A stretch of 64,000 nucleotides of DNA. Source: Alphaproteobacteria bacterium. GTDB taxonomy: Bacteria > Bacteroidota > Bacteroidia > Chitinophagales > Chitinophagaceae. Each line of letters starts with the position of its first letter. Within the stretch, counting starts at the first letter, position 1. The DNA is taken from assembly GCA_030053915.1 (NCBI GenBank), contig JASGCT010000002.1:1-64000 (forward strand), read 5' to 3'. The notes under the pieces are model-generated. The model saw only the letters and a program-made list of their open reading frames with translations, did not search any database and had not been told where the DNA came from. A program made the position numbers and the translations under genes. Below, in pieces: positions 46,291-56,241 of this stretch.

Positions 46291-47541
46291 ATGTCAAGTA
46301 TTAATTTAAAAGACGCTTTTCAAAATTACAAAGAAGAACGCGAATTTGATCGCCCAACTACAATGCGCCTCATTGAAGATGTTTTTAAAGCACTCCTCAA
46401 AAAAAAGTATGGTACCGATGAAAATTTTGATATCACCGTTAACGCCGAAAAAGGTGATTTTGTTATTTACCGCAAAAGAATGATTGTTGAAGATGGCGTT
46501 GAATTCAATGAAGTAACAGAAGTTCCATATTCAGAAGCCCAACTTATTGCCCCTGATTATGAAGTTGGCGAAGAGGTTATTGAAGAAGTGAAATTAGATG
46601 ATTTTGGAAGACGTGCAGCGCTAACGGCCAAACAAACTATCCATGGAAAAATCAATGAAATAAAAAAAGCCGCTCTGATAAAAAAATATACAGATAGAAT
46701 AGGCGACATTATCTCTGCTGAAGTATATCAAGTGTGGAAAAAAGAAATGTTATTATTAGATGAAGAAGGTAATGAACTTATTTTACCCAAAGAATACCAA
46801 ATACCTAAGGATTTTTATAAAAAAGGGGATATCGTAAAAGCTTCCATTGAACGCGTTGAAAACAAAAACGGTTTAGCCCAAATTATTATTTCAAGAACCT
46901 CTCCAGCCTTCTTAGCAAAATTGATAGAAAATGAAGTACCTGAAATTTTTGATGGGATTATTACAATAAAAAAAATAGTGCGTGAACCCGGGGAAAGAGC
47001 CAAAATTGCAGTAGAAACTTTTGACGATCGTATCGATCCAGTAGGCGCTTGTGTGGGTATTAGGGGTAGTCGTATTCATGGTATTGTAAGAGAATTAAAA
47101 AACGAAAACCTAGATATAGTGAATTTCACAAATAACACCCAATTATTTATAACCCGCTCCCTGTCCCCAGCTAAAATAAGTAGTATGGAAATTGACCGCG
47201 AAAATAAACATGTAAAAATTTATTTAAAACAAGACCAAGTTTCCTTAGCCATTGGTAAAAAAGGCTCTAATATTAATTTAGCCTGCGAACTAACGGGTTT
47301 TAAAATTGATGTTATAAGAGAAGGCGAACAAAACGAAGACCAATTTGATATAGAACTTGACGAATTTAATAACGAAATTGATGGTTGGGTTATTGAAGAA
47401 TTTAAAAAAATTGGCTGCGATACCGCCCGTAGCGTGTTGCAGTTAACGATAGACGAGCTAGAACGAAGAACAGACCTTGAACGTAAAACAGTTGAAGAAG
47501 TCTGTAAAATTTTAACCGAAGAATTTGAAAAAGGAGAATAA
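46291..47541 (+). CDS. nusA: Transcription termination/antitermination factor NusA
   Basis: 416 residues: N-terminal RNA-polymerase binding domain (1-125), S1 domain (about 135-200), and two KH domains ([21 protein letters not shown] and [24 protein letters not shown]). A short acidic C-terminal helical stretch contains one HhH-like repeat. It controls pausing, termination and antitermination. It may autoregulate its own operon, as in E. coli, which bears on the leader hairpin. Confidence 0.97.
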   Translation: MSSINLKDAFQNYKEEREFDRPTTMRLIEDVFKALLKKKYGTDENFDITVNAEKGDFVIYRKRMIVEDGVEFNEVTEVPYSEAQLIAPDYEVGEEVIEEVKLDDFGRRAALTAKQTIHGKINEIKKAALIKKYTDRIGDIISAEVYQVWKKEMLLLDEEGNELILPKEYQIPKDFYKKGDIVKASIERVENKNGLAQIIISRTSPAFLAKLIENEVPEIFDGIITIKKIVREPGERAKIAVETFDDRIDPVGACVGIRGSRIHGIVRELKNENLDIVNFTNNTQLFITRSLSPAKISSMEIDRENKHVKIYLKQDQVSLAIGKKGSNINLACELTGFKIDVIREGEQNEDQFDIELDEFNNEIDGWVIEEFKKIGCDTARSVLQLTIDELERRTDLERKTVEEVCKILTEEFEKGE

Positions 47542-47564
47542 TATTTAAACTAAACTTAAAAAGC

Positions 47565-50500
47565 ATGTCAGAACTAATAAATGCCCAAAAACCTGTAAGA
47601 TTGATAAAATTATGTATTGAATGTAATATCTCTACGGATACTGCTACATCGCTTTTAACTAAACAAAATTTGGGTTTAGACGAAGGACAACTTCAATCCA
47701 AAGACCCTAAACTTCATGACGCTCAAATAAAAGCACTTTATCAAGAATTTCAAAATGATAAAAGAGACAAGAACCGTGCTAATCAAGTTGAAATTGCCCA
47801 TCAACATGAAAACAAAAGACCAAAACACGATGAAAAAGAAATTAGTTATGGCAATAAAAAACCACAAAGTAGCGTTGTAACCTCTAAACCAACAGTTATC
47901 GAAACACCCCCTGAAGATATAGTCAGCCTCGAACCAAAACCAACCCAAACTAAATCTCAAGAAATTCCTTTAGAAACCCAAGAAAAAAATCTTAAAAATA
48001 CCCTAAAAACAGAAGCCCCAAAAATTGAAGCCCCAAAAATTGAAGGTCCAAAAATATTAGGTATTGTGGATTTAGAAAGACTTAACACAAAGAAAAGCCC
48101 ACAAAAATCTAAACTAAATTCCAAAGAATCAACGCAAGCCTCTGAAAAACCAACACCCGAACACAAAGAACCTATCCCAAGTATTTCTGTAGAACAACCC
48201 TCATTATCCATAGAGCCACCTGTAGAACCTATACATGAAGCGCCACTTCCAAAACAGGATATTGAAAAAACAAGTAACAATATCACGGTTGATAATACAA
48301 TCAACAATACGAATAAAGATTCCGGATTAAAACCTACTACCCCGGAACTACAATTTGGAAACATAAAAGCCGACAAATTAAAAGGACTTACCGTTGTTAA
48401 TAAAATTGATTTAACGAATATCCCAAGCGATACTAAACCTATATATAATAATAATAACAATCAATCGCAACAACAAAACGACAACAAACGAAAAAGAATT
48501 AAAGTAAAAAATGAAAGAGAACACCGAAATAACCAAAACAATACCTTACATAAACCTAATGGAAGCCAACCACCCACAAATGACAATAATAATAGAACCA
48601 GGGTAAACCAACAACCCTTTAATAAACCCTTTGTTAAAAACGACAGGGGGGGAGGGGGTCCTAAAAAATACGCACCTAGTTCTAACCACCAAGGGCAACC
48701 AAACAGAGAAATTGACGAAAAATTAATTCAAGAAAAAATTAAAGAAACTCAAGCTAAATTGGCTATTTCTAATGTTCGAGTAAAAGGCGCTAAAGGGAAA
48801 TTACGAAAATTAAAAAGAGAAGAAAAACTTGAAAATGAAACAAAAATAGATGGCGAAAATATTTTACAAGTTACAGAATTTTTAACAGTCAGCGAACTGG
48901 CCAGTCTTATGAATGTTGCATTTACAGACGTTATTGCCAAATGTATGCACTTAGGCATTATGGCAACTATTAATCAACGTTTAGATGCTGAAGTCATTGA
49001 ATTAGTTGCCAGTGAATTTAATTTTGAAGTTCAATTTGTAAGTATTGAAGAAACTGAAGAGTTTAAACAACAAGAACTAGAAGATGACAATATAGAAGAT
49101 AACGAAGTACGACCACCCATTGTTACTATTATGGGACACGTAGATCATGGTAAAACCTCTTTATTAGATTATATTAGAAATGCGAATGTTGTTGCAGGAG
49201 AAGCCGGTGGAATAACCCAACATATTGGAGCTTATGAAGTAACACTTGAAAATTCCAGAAAAATTACCTTTTTAGACACCCCAGGACACGAAGCGTTTAC
49301 ATCTATGCGTGCCCGAGGTGCAAAAATAACCGATATCGCTGTAATTGTGATCGCCGCAGACGATGCTGTTATGCCACAGACTCGAGAAGCTATTAACCAT
49401 GCCATGGCTGCAAATGTTGATATTATTATCGCTGTAAATAAAATAGATAAAGACGGTGTAAACCCCGAAAAAATATACGAACAATTATCGCAAATGAATC
49501 TATTAGTTGAATCTTGGGGCGGAAAATATCAAAATCAAGAAATCTCGGCTAAGAAAGGACTCAACGTGGATGTTTTACTTGAAAAAATTTTACTTCAAGC
49601 CGACCTATTAAACGTCAAAGCAAATTCTGAAAAATTTGCCAGCGGCACAGTGATTGAAGCGAGTTTAGACAAAGGTCGTGGCAACATGGCTACAATTTTA
49701 GTTCAAAACGGTACATTACATGTAGGCGATTGTATATTGTCTGGACAATATTTTGGAAAAATTAAAGCTTTGTTTAACGAGAGAAATCAAAAAATAAAAA
49801 CAGCAGGACCCTCTACACCCGTGGTAATATTAGGACTCAATGGAGCACCGCAAGCTGGGGAAAAATTTAAAGTGTATCTCAACGAATCCGATGCCAAAGA
49901 AAAAGCCAATAAAAGATCTCAGCTTATTAGAGAACAAGGACTTAGAACCAAGAAACATATTACCTTAGATGAAATTGGAAGACGCTTAGCACTTGGAAAA
50001 TTTAAAGAACTTAATATTATAATTAAAGGAGATGTTGACGGATCGGTTGAAGCCCTTAGCGACTCACTACAAAAACTATCTACCCCAGAAATTGCCGTTA
50101 AAGTTATTCATAAAGGTGTGGGTCAAATTTCAGAATCCGATGTATTACTTGCCGCCGCTTCAGATGCTATAATTATTGGATTTAATGTGCGTGCATCCTT
50201 ACAAGCTAACAAACTCATTGACGTAGAAGGAGTTGAAGTTAAATTATATTCTATAATTTATAACGCTATTGAAGAAATAAAAAGTGCTATGGAAGGTATG
50301 TTAGAACCTCATATTAAAGAAAAAATAACCGCTAATGTTCAAATTAAAGAAGTCTTTAAATTCGACAAAGTTTCTGTAGCCGGGTGTTTTGTACTAAATG
50401 GAAAAATTTTAAAAACAAATAAAATTAGAGTCATTCGCGATGGCATCGTTATCTATCCAAAAAATGAACAGCAACAAGGCGAATTAACAAGTTTAAAACG

Positions 50501-50630
50501 TTTCAAAGATGATGTTAAAGAAGTGCTTTCTGGAATGGAATGCGGTATTTCAATTAAAAACTTTAATGATTTTAAAGTAGATGATATTATTGAAGCATTT
50601 GAAGAAGAAGAAATAAAAAGGACTTTGTAA
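47565..50630 (+). CDS. infB: Translation initiation factor IF-2
   Basis: 1,021 residues. An N-terminal IF2_N segment (about 8-50) is followed by a 330-residue disordered linker rich in Lys, Pro, Asn and Gln, with a short [10 protein letters not shown] triple repeat coded at about 48012-48056. A second IF2_N domain (about residue 435) precedes the GTPase domain, with GHVDHGKTS at about residue 523, DTPGHEAF and NKID, then the beta-barrel and C1/C2 domains that bind initiator tRNA. It is the last gene of the operon. Confidence 0.97.
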   Translation: MSELINAQKPVRLIKLCIECNISTDTATSLLTKQNLGLDEGQLQSKDPKLHDAQIKALYQEFQNDKRDKNRANQVEIAHQHENKRPKHDEKEISYGNKKPQSSVVTSKPTVIETPPEDIVSLEPKPTQTKSQEIPLETQEKNLKNTLKTEAPKIEAPKIEGPKILGIVDLERLNTKKSPQKSKLNSKESTQASEKPTPEHKEPIPSISVEQPSLSIEPPVEPIHEAPLPKQDIEKTSNNITVDNTINNTNKDSGLKPTTPELQFGNIKADKLKGLTVVNKIDLTNIPSDTKPIYNNNNNQSQQQNDNKRKRIKVKNEREHRNNQNNTLHKPNGSQPPTNDNNNRTRVNQQPFNKPFVKNDRGGGGPKKYAPSSNHQGQPNREIDEKLIQEKIKETQAKLAISNVRVKGAKGKLRKLKREEKLENETKIDGENILQVTEFLTVSELASLMNVAFTDVIAKCMHLGIMATINQRLDAEVIELVASEFNFEVQFVSIEETEEFKQQELEDDNIEDNEVRPPIVTIMGHVDHGKTSLLDYIRNANVVAGEAGGITQHIGAYEVTLENSRKITFLDTPGHEAFTSMRARGAKITDIAVIVIAADDAVMPQTREAINHAMAANVDIIIAVNKIDKDGVNPEKIYEQLSQMNLLVESWGGKYQNQEISAKKGLNVDVLLEKILLQADLLNVKANSEKFASGTVIEASLDKGRGNMATILVQNGTLHVGDCILSGQYFGKIKALFNERNQKIKTAGPSTPVVILGLNGAPQAGEKFKVYLNESDAKEKANKRSQLIREQGLRTKKHITLDEIGRRLALGKFKELNIIIKGDVDGSVEALSDSLQKLSTPEIAVKVIHKGVGQISESDVLLAAASDAIIIGFNVRASLQANKLIDVEGVEVKLYSIIYNAIEEIKSAMEGMLEPHIKEKITANVQIKEVFKFDKVSVAGCFVLNGKILKTNKIRVIRDGIVIYPKNEQQQGELTSLKRFKDDVKEVLSGMECGISIKNFNDFKVDDIIEAFEEEEIKRTL

Positions 50631-50721
50631 AAAAGCAACGTTTCATAAAATAACATTTTACAAATAAAATTCATACTGTTTAATAAAAGGACACTAATAA
50701 TAAATCCCTAAAAAATCGAAC

Positions 50722-52530
50722 TTAATTAAACGATTCAGTAGCATACATACCTTCTATAGATGCCTGATATTTTTGTAAAATATCCTTTCGTTTAAGGCTC
50801 ATTTTAGGCGTCATTTCGCCACCTTCTACCGACCATTCTTTTGATAACAATGTAATTTTTTTTATTTGTTCTACATGGTTAAATAATGGGTTAAAACTAT
50901 TGACTTCATTTTGAATTAATTGAAGTACAGGTTCGTATTTTATTAAAGATTCAGGCGTGCTATCAAAAAGTAGATTTTGTTTTTTTAAAAAATCAATGAT
51001 TTGATTAAAATTGGGAATTATGAGCGCCGAAACAAATTTTTTACCATCGCCAACAACCATTATATTTTCAATAAATCTACTTTCTTTTAACTTATTTTCA
51101 ATAGGCTGAGGTGCCACATATTTACCACCAGATGTTTTCATGAGTTGTTTTTTACGGTCCGTAATCTGTATAAATTTATCGTCTATCCAAACGCCAATAT
51201 CGCCAGTATATAACCAACCATCTATCACAGTCTCTGCCGTTAGTTCTGGTTGTTTATAATAACCTTTCATAACGCAAGGACCGCTAACTAAAATTTCACC
51301 ATCTGAAGATATTTTCACCTGAATGAGGTTGGCAGGTGGACCTACAGTTCCAATTTTTGCCTGTCCAGGTAACATTCTATTAACACAAATGATAGGGCTA
51401 TTTTCGGTAGGACCATATCCTTCGTATGTTGGAATACCGGCTGTATTAAAAATTCGTAAAATTTTGGGTTGACACGCCGCCCCACCAGTAATTATATATT
51501 TTATGTTTCCACCTAAAGCCGCTTCCCACTTAGAAAAAATAAGTTTTTTTGCAATAGATAGTTTTAACTTATAAATAAAAGACTGCTTTTTATCGTATTC
51601 AAAATCATCTCCTAAACGCACAGCCCAATAAAAGAGTTGTTTTTTAAACCCTGTTAAAGCCGCACCTTTATTCATTATTTTTTCAAAAACCTTTTCTAAT
51701 AGTCTAGGCACCGAAGTAAACACATCGGGTTTCACCTCTAACATATTAGCTCCTATGGTTTCAATACTTTCTGCAAAATAAATAGCCATTCCACTAAACA
51801 TATAAATATAGGAAGCCACTTTTTCAAAAATGTGATTAAGGGGTAAAAAACTCAGCGCCTTAAAATTAGGATTATCTTCAAAAGGTAAAGACGTTTTACC
51901 TGAATAAATATTAAAGCAAATATTATCATGACTTAGCATGACACCCTTAGGATTGCCCGTAGTTCCAGAAGTATAAATAATTGTTGGTAAATGCGACCGC
52001 CCAATGCGTTGCTTCCATTGTATTAAATTCTCTAACGCGGCTTCGGTAGGTGTTGTTATAAGTTCCTTCCAATGATTACAGTTTTTTACCTCATTAAAAG
52101 AATATATATATTTTAAAAATGGTAACTGATTTTTTAAAGCTATAATTTTCAAATAAAATTCTTCCGAGCTTATAAAAACACATTGAACTTCGGCTTGATT
52201 TAAGATAAATACAATCTCATGGTCGCTGGTTGTGGGGTAAAGTGGAATTAAAATACAACCCGTTTGCTGAACGGCTAAATCTGTTATTAACCATTCCGGT
52301 CGATTATTGCTGATAATCGCTATTTTATGGGCATTTTCAGGCGTTAAATCTTGTCCATTTAGTCCTAATTTTAATAAGCCACAACTAAGTCCATTAACCA
52401 TAGTTTGCACTTCTTGAGTGGAATAAGATCGCCAAACACCGTTTTCTTTGGCATTTAGCATATTATCCTTAGGAAATTTTTTAAGTTGATGTTCTACGCA
52501 ATCAAATAATCTATAGGATGAATCTAACAT
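50722..52530 (-). CDS. Long-chain acyl-CoA ligase (AMP-forming)
   Basis: 602 residues with the ANL-superfamily motifs IIYTSGTTGNPKGVMLSH (ATP binding), YEGYGPTENSP, YTGDIG and ITDRKKQLMKTSGGKYVAP (hinge and catalytic lysine region). It activates fatty acids to acyl-CoA for degradation or lipid synthesis. No fadA/B/E genes lie nearby. The 53-base region ahead of it is shared with the divergent tsaE gene. Confidence 0.93.
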   Translation of the reverse strand: MLDSSYRLFDCVEHQLKKFPKDNMLNAKENGVWRSYSTQEVQTMVNGLSCGLLKLGLNGQDLTPENAHKIAIISNNRPEWLITDLAVQQTGCILIPLYPTTSDHEIVFILNQAEVQCVFISSEEFYLKIIALKNQLPFLKYIYSFNEVKNCNHWKELITTPTEAALENLIQWKQRIGRSHLPTIIYTSGTTGNPKGVMLSHDNICFNIYSGKTSLPFEDNPNFKALSFLPLNHIFEKVASYIYMFSGMAIYFAESIETIGANMLEVKPDVFTSVPRLLEKVFEKIMNKGAALTGFKKQLFYWAVRLGDDFEYDKKQSFIYKLKLSIAKKLIFSKWEAALGGNIKYIITGGAACQPKILRIFNTAGIPTYEGYGPTENSPIICVNRMLPGQAKIGTVGPPANLIQVKISSDGEILVSGPCVMKGYYKQPELTAETVIDGWLYTGDIGVWIDDKFIQITDRKKQLMKTSGGKYVAPQPIENKLKESRFIENIMVVGDGKKFVSALIIPNFNQIIDFLKKQNLLFDSTPESLIKYEPVLQLIQNEVNSFNPLFNHVEQIKKITLLSKEWSVEGGEMTPKMSLKRKDILQKYQASIEGMYATESFN

Positions 52531-52583
52531 AAATATAATTTAGGTATAAATTTACAACTATTTATCTTAACTTTACACTTTTT

Positions 52584-53006
52584 ATGGAAATAATTTATAA
52601 TTATAACGACTTATCGTTTGTAACGCGTTTTTTATATCAAATGCATTCTGATTACAAATACTGGTTGTTTTCGGGGGACATGGGCGTAGGAAAAACCAGT
52701 TTTATTGCTAATTTAGCACGCCAATTGGGTGCTCAAGAATCTGTTAAAAGTCCAAGTTTTTCAATACTAAATCACTATACACTTTCCAACAAAATCATGG
52801 CGCATTTAGACTTATTTAGAATCCATTCTGAACAAGAATTATTTGAACTCAATTTAGATGATTATTTAAAACCTTATCCATTTGTTTGTATTGAATGGCC
52901 TTTTAAATCTGCATCTTGGATAAAAACTCTTAAAAAAAGCCTGAATCTTAATTTTGAGATATTTGATGATAATTATCGAAAAATTACATTAAAGACAAAC
53001 TATTGA
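52584..53006 (+). CDS. tsaE: tRNA t6A synthesis ATPase TsaE
   Basis: 140 residues with Walker A DMGVGKTSF, then SPSFSILNHY, AHLDLFRI and the C-terminal CIEWP segment typical of TsaE. It works with TsaB and TsaD to place threonylcarbamoyl on A37 of ANN-decoding tRNAs. A near-consensus promoter box TAACTTTA lies at 52568-52575, 8 bases before the start. The 160 bases that follow hold no recognisable gene, only a weak AT-rich hairpin at the end of the next minus gene. Confidence 0.94.
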   Translation: MEIIYNYNDLSFVTRFLYQMHSDYKYWLFSGDMGVGKTSFIANLARQLGAQESVKSPSFSILNHYTLSNKIMAHLDLFRIHSEQELFELNLDDYLKPYPFVCIEWPFKSASWIKTLKKSLNLNFEIFDDNYRKITLKTNY

Positions 53007-53166
53007 ATACAAGATATAACATATTCCCATAAAATTTCAAAAATCATGAAACAAGTTTAAAGCCAATAAATTAAAAAACAATAAATTTGCAATATGACAC
53101 TTAAAATTTTAGCCAGATTCTAATTAGCTAAAAATCAATAATAAAAACTATTAAAGAAAAGATTCT

Positions 53167-53373
53167 TTAAAATTTTTTGGTAGCTACGCCATCTTTAATA
53201 GCTTGTAAAGCAGCGGCTTCACCCATCATAGCAGACATTTTATTGCCTTTACCATCATGTCCCTTTGCCATATATCCACCCCTTGCAGTTTTTGAAATTT
53301 CGGCATCTTGCATAGGTACATTTTTTTCTTTTGTTTTTAAACAATAGGCTTTAATTGCTTTTGAAATATCCAT
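53167..53373 (-). CDS. 68-residue protein resembling a zinc ribbon without its cysteines
   Basis: 68 residues, soluble, starting MDISKAIKAYCLKTKEK. The order AYC-x-K, two short strands with KTARGGYMAKG, and a further GNKM recalls DUF5679-type zinc ribbons (AYCVKCK ... GTCPxCGTKM), but only one cysteine of the four remains. A C-terminal Ala-rich helix follows. It lies 52 bases downstream of the ferric-reductase/Rieske fusion on the same strand, with its own promoter box. The similarity is by eye, and function is unknown. Confidence 0.6.
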   Translation of the reverse strand: MDISKAIKAYCLKTKEKNVPMQDAEISKTARGGYMAKGHDGKGNKMSAMMGEAAALQAIKDGVATKKF

Positions 53374-53391
53374 AAATTTTTATTTAGTTTG

Positions 53392-53399
53392 CGAAGTTA
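53392..53399 (-). promoter_or_regulatory. Predicted -7 box TAACTTCG for the 68-residue gene
   Basis: Minus-strand match to TAnnTTTG with one mismatch (C for T), 18 bases before the ATG at 53373. Confidence 0.4.
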
Positions 53400-53425
53400 A
53401 TACATTTTTTTCAATTAATTTAAAA

Positions 53426-55243
53426 TTATTGTCTAAAAATTTTACTTGTATTGATTTTGAACAGCTTCCAATTATAAAATTGGTATAAATTACCTTGAAT
53501 TTTAATAGGATCACCAATATAAGGCTTTATGTCTTCAAATAATGCCTCAGGATTTTCGGTGTATAATAGAGCATACTGTTTTGTTCCAAAGATTGTATAG
53601 GCAAACATAGGTGAAATACCTCCAGAGATACAACGTATGGCACATGATTTATGTGGTTTTCCTTGACCAGGATTCATGGCGCCAAAATAACATTTAGGAT
53701 CTATAATTTCACCTGCAAGGGTTATCGAACTGTCTATAATAGTCATCGGCAAAAACTTAGGCAACACCGGGGCGTGAAGTGTTTTTACAGAATTAAGCCC
53801 ATTACTAAGTTCGATGATATAAGTTGAATCTCGATGCATCCAATTGCCTGTTATTTCAACAAACGGGGCTTGATTGTGGTCTTGCTTTTTCAAAGATTCA
53901 AAAATAGCACCCACACCAAATTTTCGAGCATTTACTAATGGATAGGCTTTAAAATTAGGATTCCCATAAATATCTCTATTACCTAGCTCTAAAAACATGG
54001 CACAAGGGTATTGAATTAAAAACCCTTGTTTAGGCTTTGGTAATTGGCTATAATACGAAGGTGCAATGTGTTTTTGTTTTAATGCCAATAAGCCTGCCAG
54101 CACTATCAGAAGCATTAAGAAAATGATACTAATTTTTTTTAAAAAAATAAAATAATTTTTTGGAATCTTGGCTTTCCAACCTATATAAAATTCTTGAGCT
54201 TTTATATTAGGATAGTCTATTTCTAAAGGTTTAACATAGGTGCCTTCTGGATTTTTTTTAGGATAGATATAAATAAGATTGTCTTTAAATTTAAGATTAT
54301 ACGTTGATAACTTCTCTTTAAATGGAGGCGGAGCACATCCATCTTCGGGTCGGTATTGATACCCATGCCAAGGACAAGTGATACAACCTTGAACAATTTT
54401 ACCTTCACCAATAGGACCACCTTGGTGCTTGCAAATATTTGAAACTGCACTCAGTGTTTTATTATATTTAAATATAGCAACCCTTTCATTATTTACAAGA
54501 ACTATTTTGGCTTGTTTTTCAGGAATCGTATCTAAATTACCTACAAGTAGCCAATCATCTTGATGAGACAGGTTTTGATGATCTTTTTTCATTTCAATAA
54601 AACCACTCCAAATATGTAAAGTAATTAATGTAATTGCCCCAATGAACAACAAAACAAAATAAATCCAGCTCGTTTCAAGTTCTAATACGCCTAAACAAAT
54701 ATGACCAATAAGTAACAAATAAGCCAAATACACCCCATAATGAAGGGTCTTCCAAAAATTGGGGCTTAATGTATTTAACCAGTAATCGTGACTTGTAAAC
54801 GCCATCGTTAACAAAATAAGGTAAGCCAAAAACCCTAAAACCTGAAAAGGAAAATAATAAAGCGACCCATAATTGGTATTGCTTAAAAACAAAGACATGA
54901 ACATCCACATATTGCCATTCCCATGAAATAACCACAATGAAAACCAGGCATGTACACTTGCAATAATAAATAAACTAACCCCAAAATGCCTGCGATTATA
55001 TAATAGTAGTTTCCAATGTTTATTAATACGAGCTAAAGGACCAATAGCTAACACGATATGTAGCATAATAATTGCCAAAGTGCCAAAACTTCTTATGAGT
55101 ACATTTTCGAAAGTAATCGTTGGAAATACCGTAAAACTAATAATCCAAAAAACACTTAAATAAAATACTATAAAAATCCAAAGTGTGGTGTCATATATTT
55201 TTTTTTGGGTATTCCATTGAACAAGTTGGTAAGAGGTGCTCAT
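53426..55243 (-). CDS. Ferric-reductase-like / Rieske / C-terminal CxxxG-HxxC domain fusion
   Basis: 605 residues. Residues 20-215 form six membrane helices of the ferric-reductase (MsrQ-like) type, with candidate haem ligands H62, H98, H168 and H181. Residues 230-330 are a Rieske domain with C271-x-H273 and C290-x2-H293 ligating [2Fe-2S]. A further helix spans about 369-388, and residues 405-605 form a separate domain with D516-x-K-C518, GxMxPGxG, H531-x2-C534 and C538. Haem b and a Rieske cluster in one chain suggest a membrane electron carrier or reductase. No flavin/NAD domain is present, so the donor is external. Its ATG overlaps the stop of the 33-residue gene upstream. Confidence 0.8.
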   Translation of the reverse strand: MSTSYQLVQWNTQKKIYDTTLWIFIVFYLSVFWIISFTVFPTITFENVLIRSFGTLAIIMLHIVLAIGPLARINKHWKLLLYNRRHFGVSLFIIASVHAWFSLWLFHGNGNMWMFMSLFLSNTNYGSLYYFPFQVLGFLAYLILLTMAFTSHDYWLNTLSPNFWKTLHYGVYLAYLLLIGHICLGVLELETSWIYFVLLFIGAITLITLHIWSGFIEMKKDHQNLSHQDDWLLVGNLDTIPEKQAKIVLVNNERVAIFKYNKTLSAVSNICKHQGGPIGEGKIVQGCITCPWHGYQYRPEDGCAPPPFKEKLSTYNLKFKDNLIYIYPKKNPEGTYVKPLEIDYPNIKAQEFYIGWKAKIPKNYFIFLKKISIIFLMLLIVLAGLLALKQKHIAPSYYSQLPKPKQGFLIQYPCAMFLELGNRDIYGNPNFKAYPLVNARKFGVGAIFESLKKQDHNQAPFVEITGNWMHRDSTYIIELSNGLNSVKTLHAPVLPKFLPMTIIDSSITLAGEIIDPKCYFGAMNPGQGKPHKSCAIRCISGGISPMFAYTIFGTKQYALLYTENPEALFEDIKPYIGDPIKIQGNLYQFYNWKLFKINTSKIFRQ

Positions 55244-55341
55244 GATTGTCTATTACAAAATACCCAAATGATTAAAAAGATAATAAGTGGGGCTATGAAA
55301 ACCCAGATGTAAAAATGTTGTTTTCTTAAATTTCTATCCAT
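55240..55341 (-). CDS. 33-residue single-helix membrane protein
   Basis: An ATG at 55341 opens a 33-codon frame ending with TGA at 55240-55242; the stop overlaps the start of the fusion gene in ATGA. The product has a basic start (MDRNLRKQ), a hydrophobic helix from about Y11 to C29, and a polar end (NRQS). Eight bases separate it from the stop of the HmuY-like gene. The tight packing and overlap indicate a real gene. It may be a small subunit of the membrane reductase. No family recognised. Confidence 0.75.
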   Translation of the reverse strand: MDRNLRKQHFYIWVFIAPLIIFLIIWVFCNRQS

Positions 55342-55349
55342 ATTTATGT

Positions 55350-55988
55350 TTAAAAAACTGGAGTTCCATTCGGTTGAAATACATACCGAAAACTAAAATA
55401 ACCCAAATTGTTTTGGGTGGTAGAATTACTATTTTTATAAAACGATAAAACTTCCATTTTTGCCCATTTTCGATTGGCGGTTCTAATAACCAAAAATCGT
55501 TGTGGAACCGGATAAATAAAATTATTGATTGCATCGTATTTAAACCAACTATTACTGGTATTATTATCAGGAAAAACTGAAACGACTGGATTATTAGGCT
55601 GGTCTTGTTTTACCCTAATATCTTGAGCATAAAGTAAGGTGTCTAAAATTCCAGTTGTTAAATAAGCGCCTCCAACTCCTCGTCCACTTGAACCGCCGTT
55701 AAATTGAATGGTGGGATAATTATTGTTCGTAGAGAAAACCACACGAATATCCCAAAGTGTAGAAGCACTATCTTGTGGGGGAATAACCGATTGGGTTTCA
55801 AAACTATAATACCAAGCAGTATGTGTTAAAATGGCTTGGCTATTCACTATATTTAAAACCGAATCAACTCTTAGATTATTTTCTGTTTTAAGTATAACAA
55901 ATTGAGGTTGGAATGTTTGTGTGCAATTTTGAAAAACAAAAATCACGAAAACAACAATTGGAAACACAATTTTTTTTTTCAACATCAT
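55350..55988 (-). CDS. HmuY-family lipoprotein
   Basis: 212 residues; signal with lipobox ending at Cys22 (FQNC). The mature part matches the HmuY pattern: TAWYYSFETQSV, SASTLWDIRVVF, the glycine loop NGGSSGRGVGGAY, then VIRTANRKWAKMEVLSFYK and a closing FSFRYVFQPNGT strand. HmuY of Porphyromonas is a surface haem-capture lipoprotein; homologues use His or Met ligands, and I cannot point to the ligand pair here. There is no HmuR receptor next to it. It is first in an operon with the 33-residue protein and the reductase fusion. A second ATG at 55985 is also possible. Confidence 0.78.
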   Translation of the reverse strand: MMLKKKIVFPIVVFVIFVFQNCTQTFQPQFVILKTENNLRVDSVLNIVNSQAILTHTAWYYSFETQSVIPPQDSASTLWDIRVVFSTNNNYPTIQFNGGSSGRGVGGAYLTTGILDTLLYAQDIRVKQDQPNNPVVSVFPDNNTSNSWFKYDAINNFIYPVPQRFLVIRTANRKWAKMEVLSFYKNSNSTTQNNLGYFSFRYVFQPNGTPVF

Positions 55989-56002
55989 ATTCGTTTTATT
56001 TG

Positions 56003-56010
56003 CAAAATTA
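56003..56010 (-). promoter_or_regulatory. Predicted -7 box TAATTTTG for the HmuY-like operon
   Basis: Minus-strand TAnnTTTG match, 14 bases before the ATG at 55988. The remaining part of the 253-base gap to 56241 is AT-rich and contains no gene, terminator or operator I can support. Confidence 0.6.
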
Positions 56011-56241
56011 CAAAAAAATATTTATTTTTAATAAAGTATTTAAAATTATTCATTTATTTACTAAAATTCATTTAAAATACCATAGGTTTATTTAAATCTT
56101 CGCTCCGTTACAGATCAAAATACCGAAAAGGAAGGTAAACTATGACATAAATTAGCTGTAACTGTTAGATTAAAAAGTCTTAAACAGCCGTTGGGTTTTG
56201 ATATTAAAATTGTTTTTATTGTTTCACAAGTATCCATATAA

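Noticed and set aside
48012-48056. Triple EAPKI-type repeat in infB
   Set aside because: Short imperfect repeats are common in the disordered IF-2 linker and give no functional signal.
53151-53170. Perfect hairpin TTAAAGAA with a 4-base loop at the end of the 68-residue gene
   Set aside because: The stem is AT-rich, overlaps the stop codon and is followed by only a broken T-run; too weak to call a terminator.
55989-56241. 253-base gap considered for a small RNA or gene remnant
   Set aside because: All six frames are short and broken, and I found no stable hairpin, T-run or repeat beyond the promoter of the HmuY-like operon.
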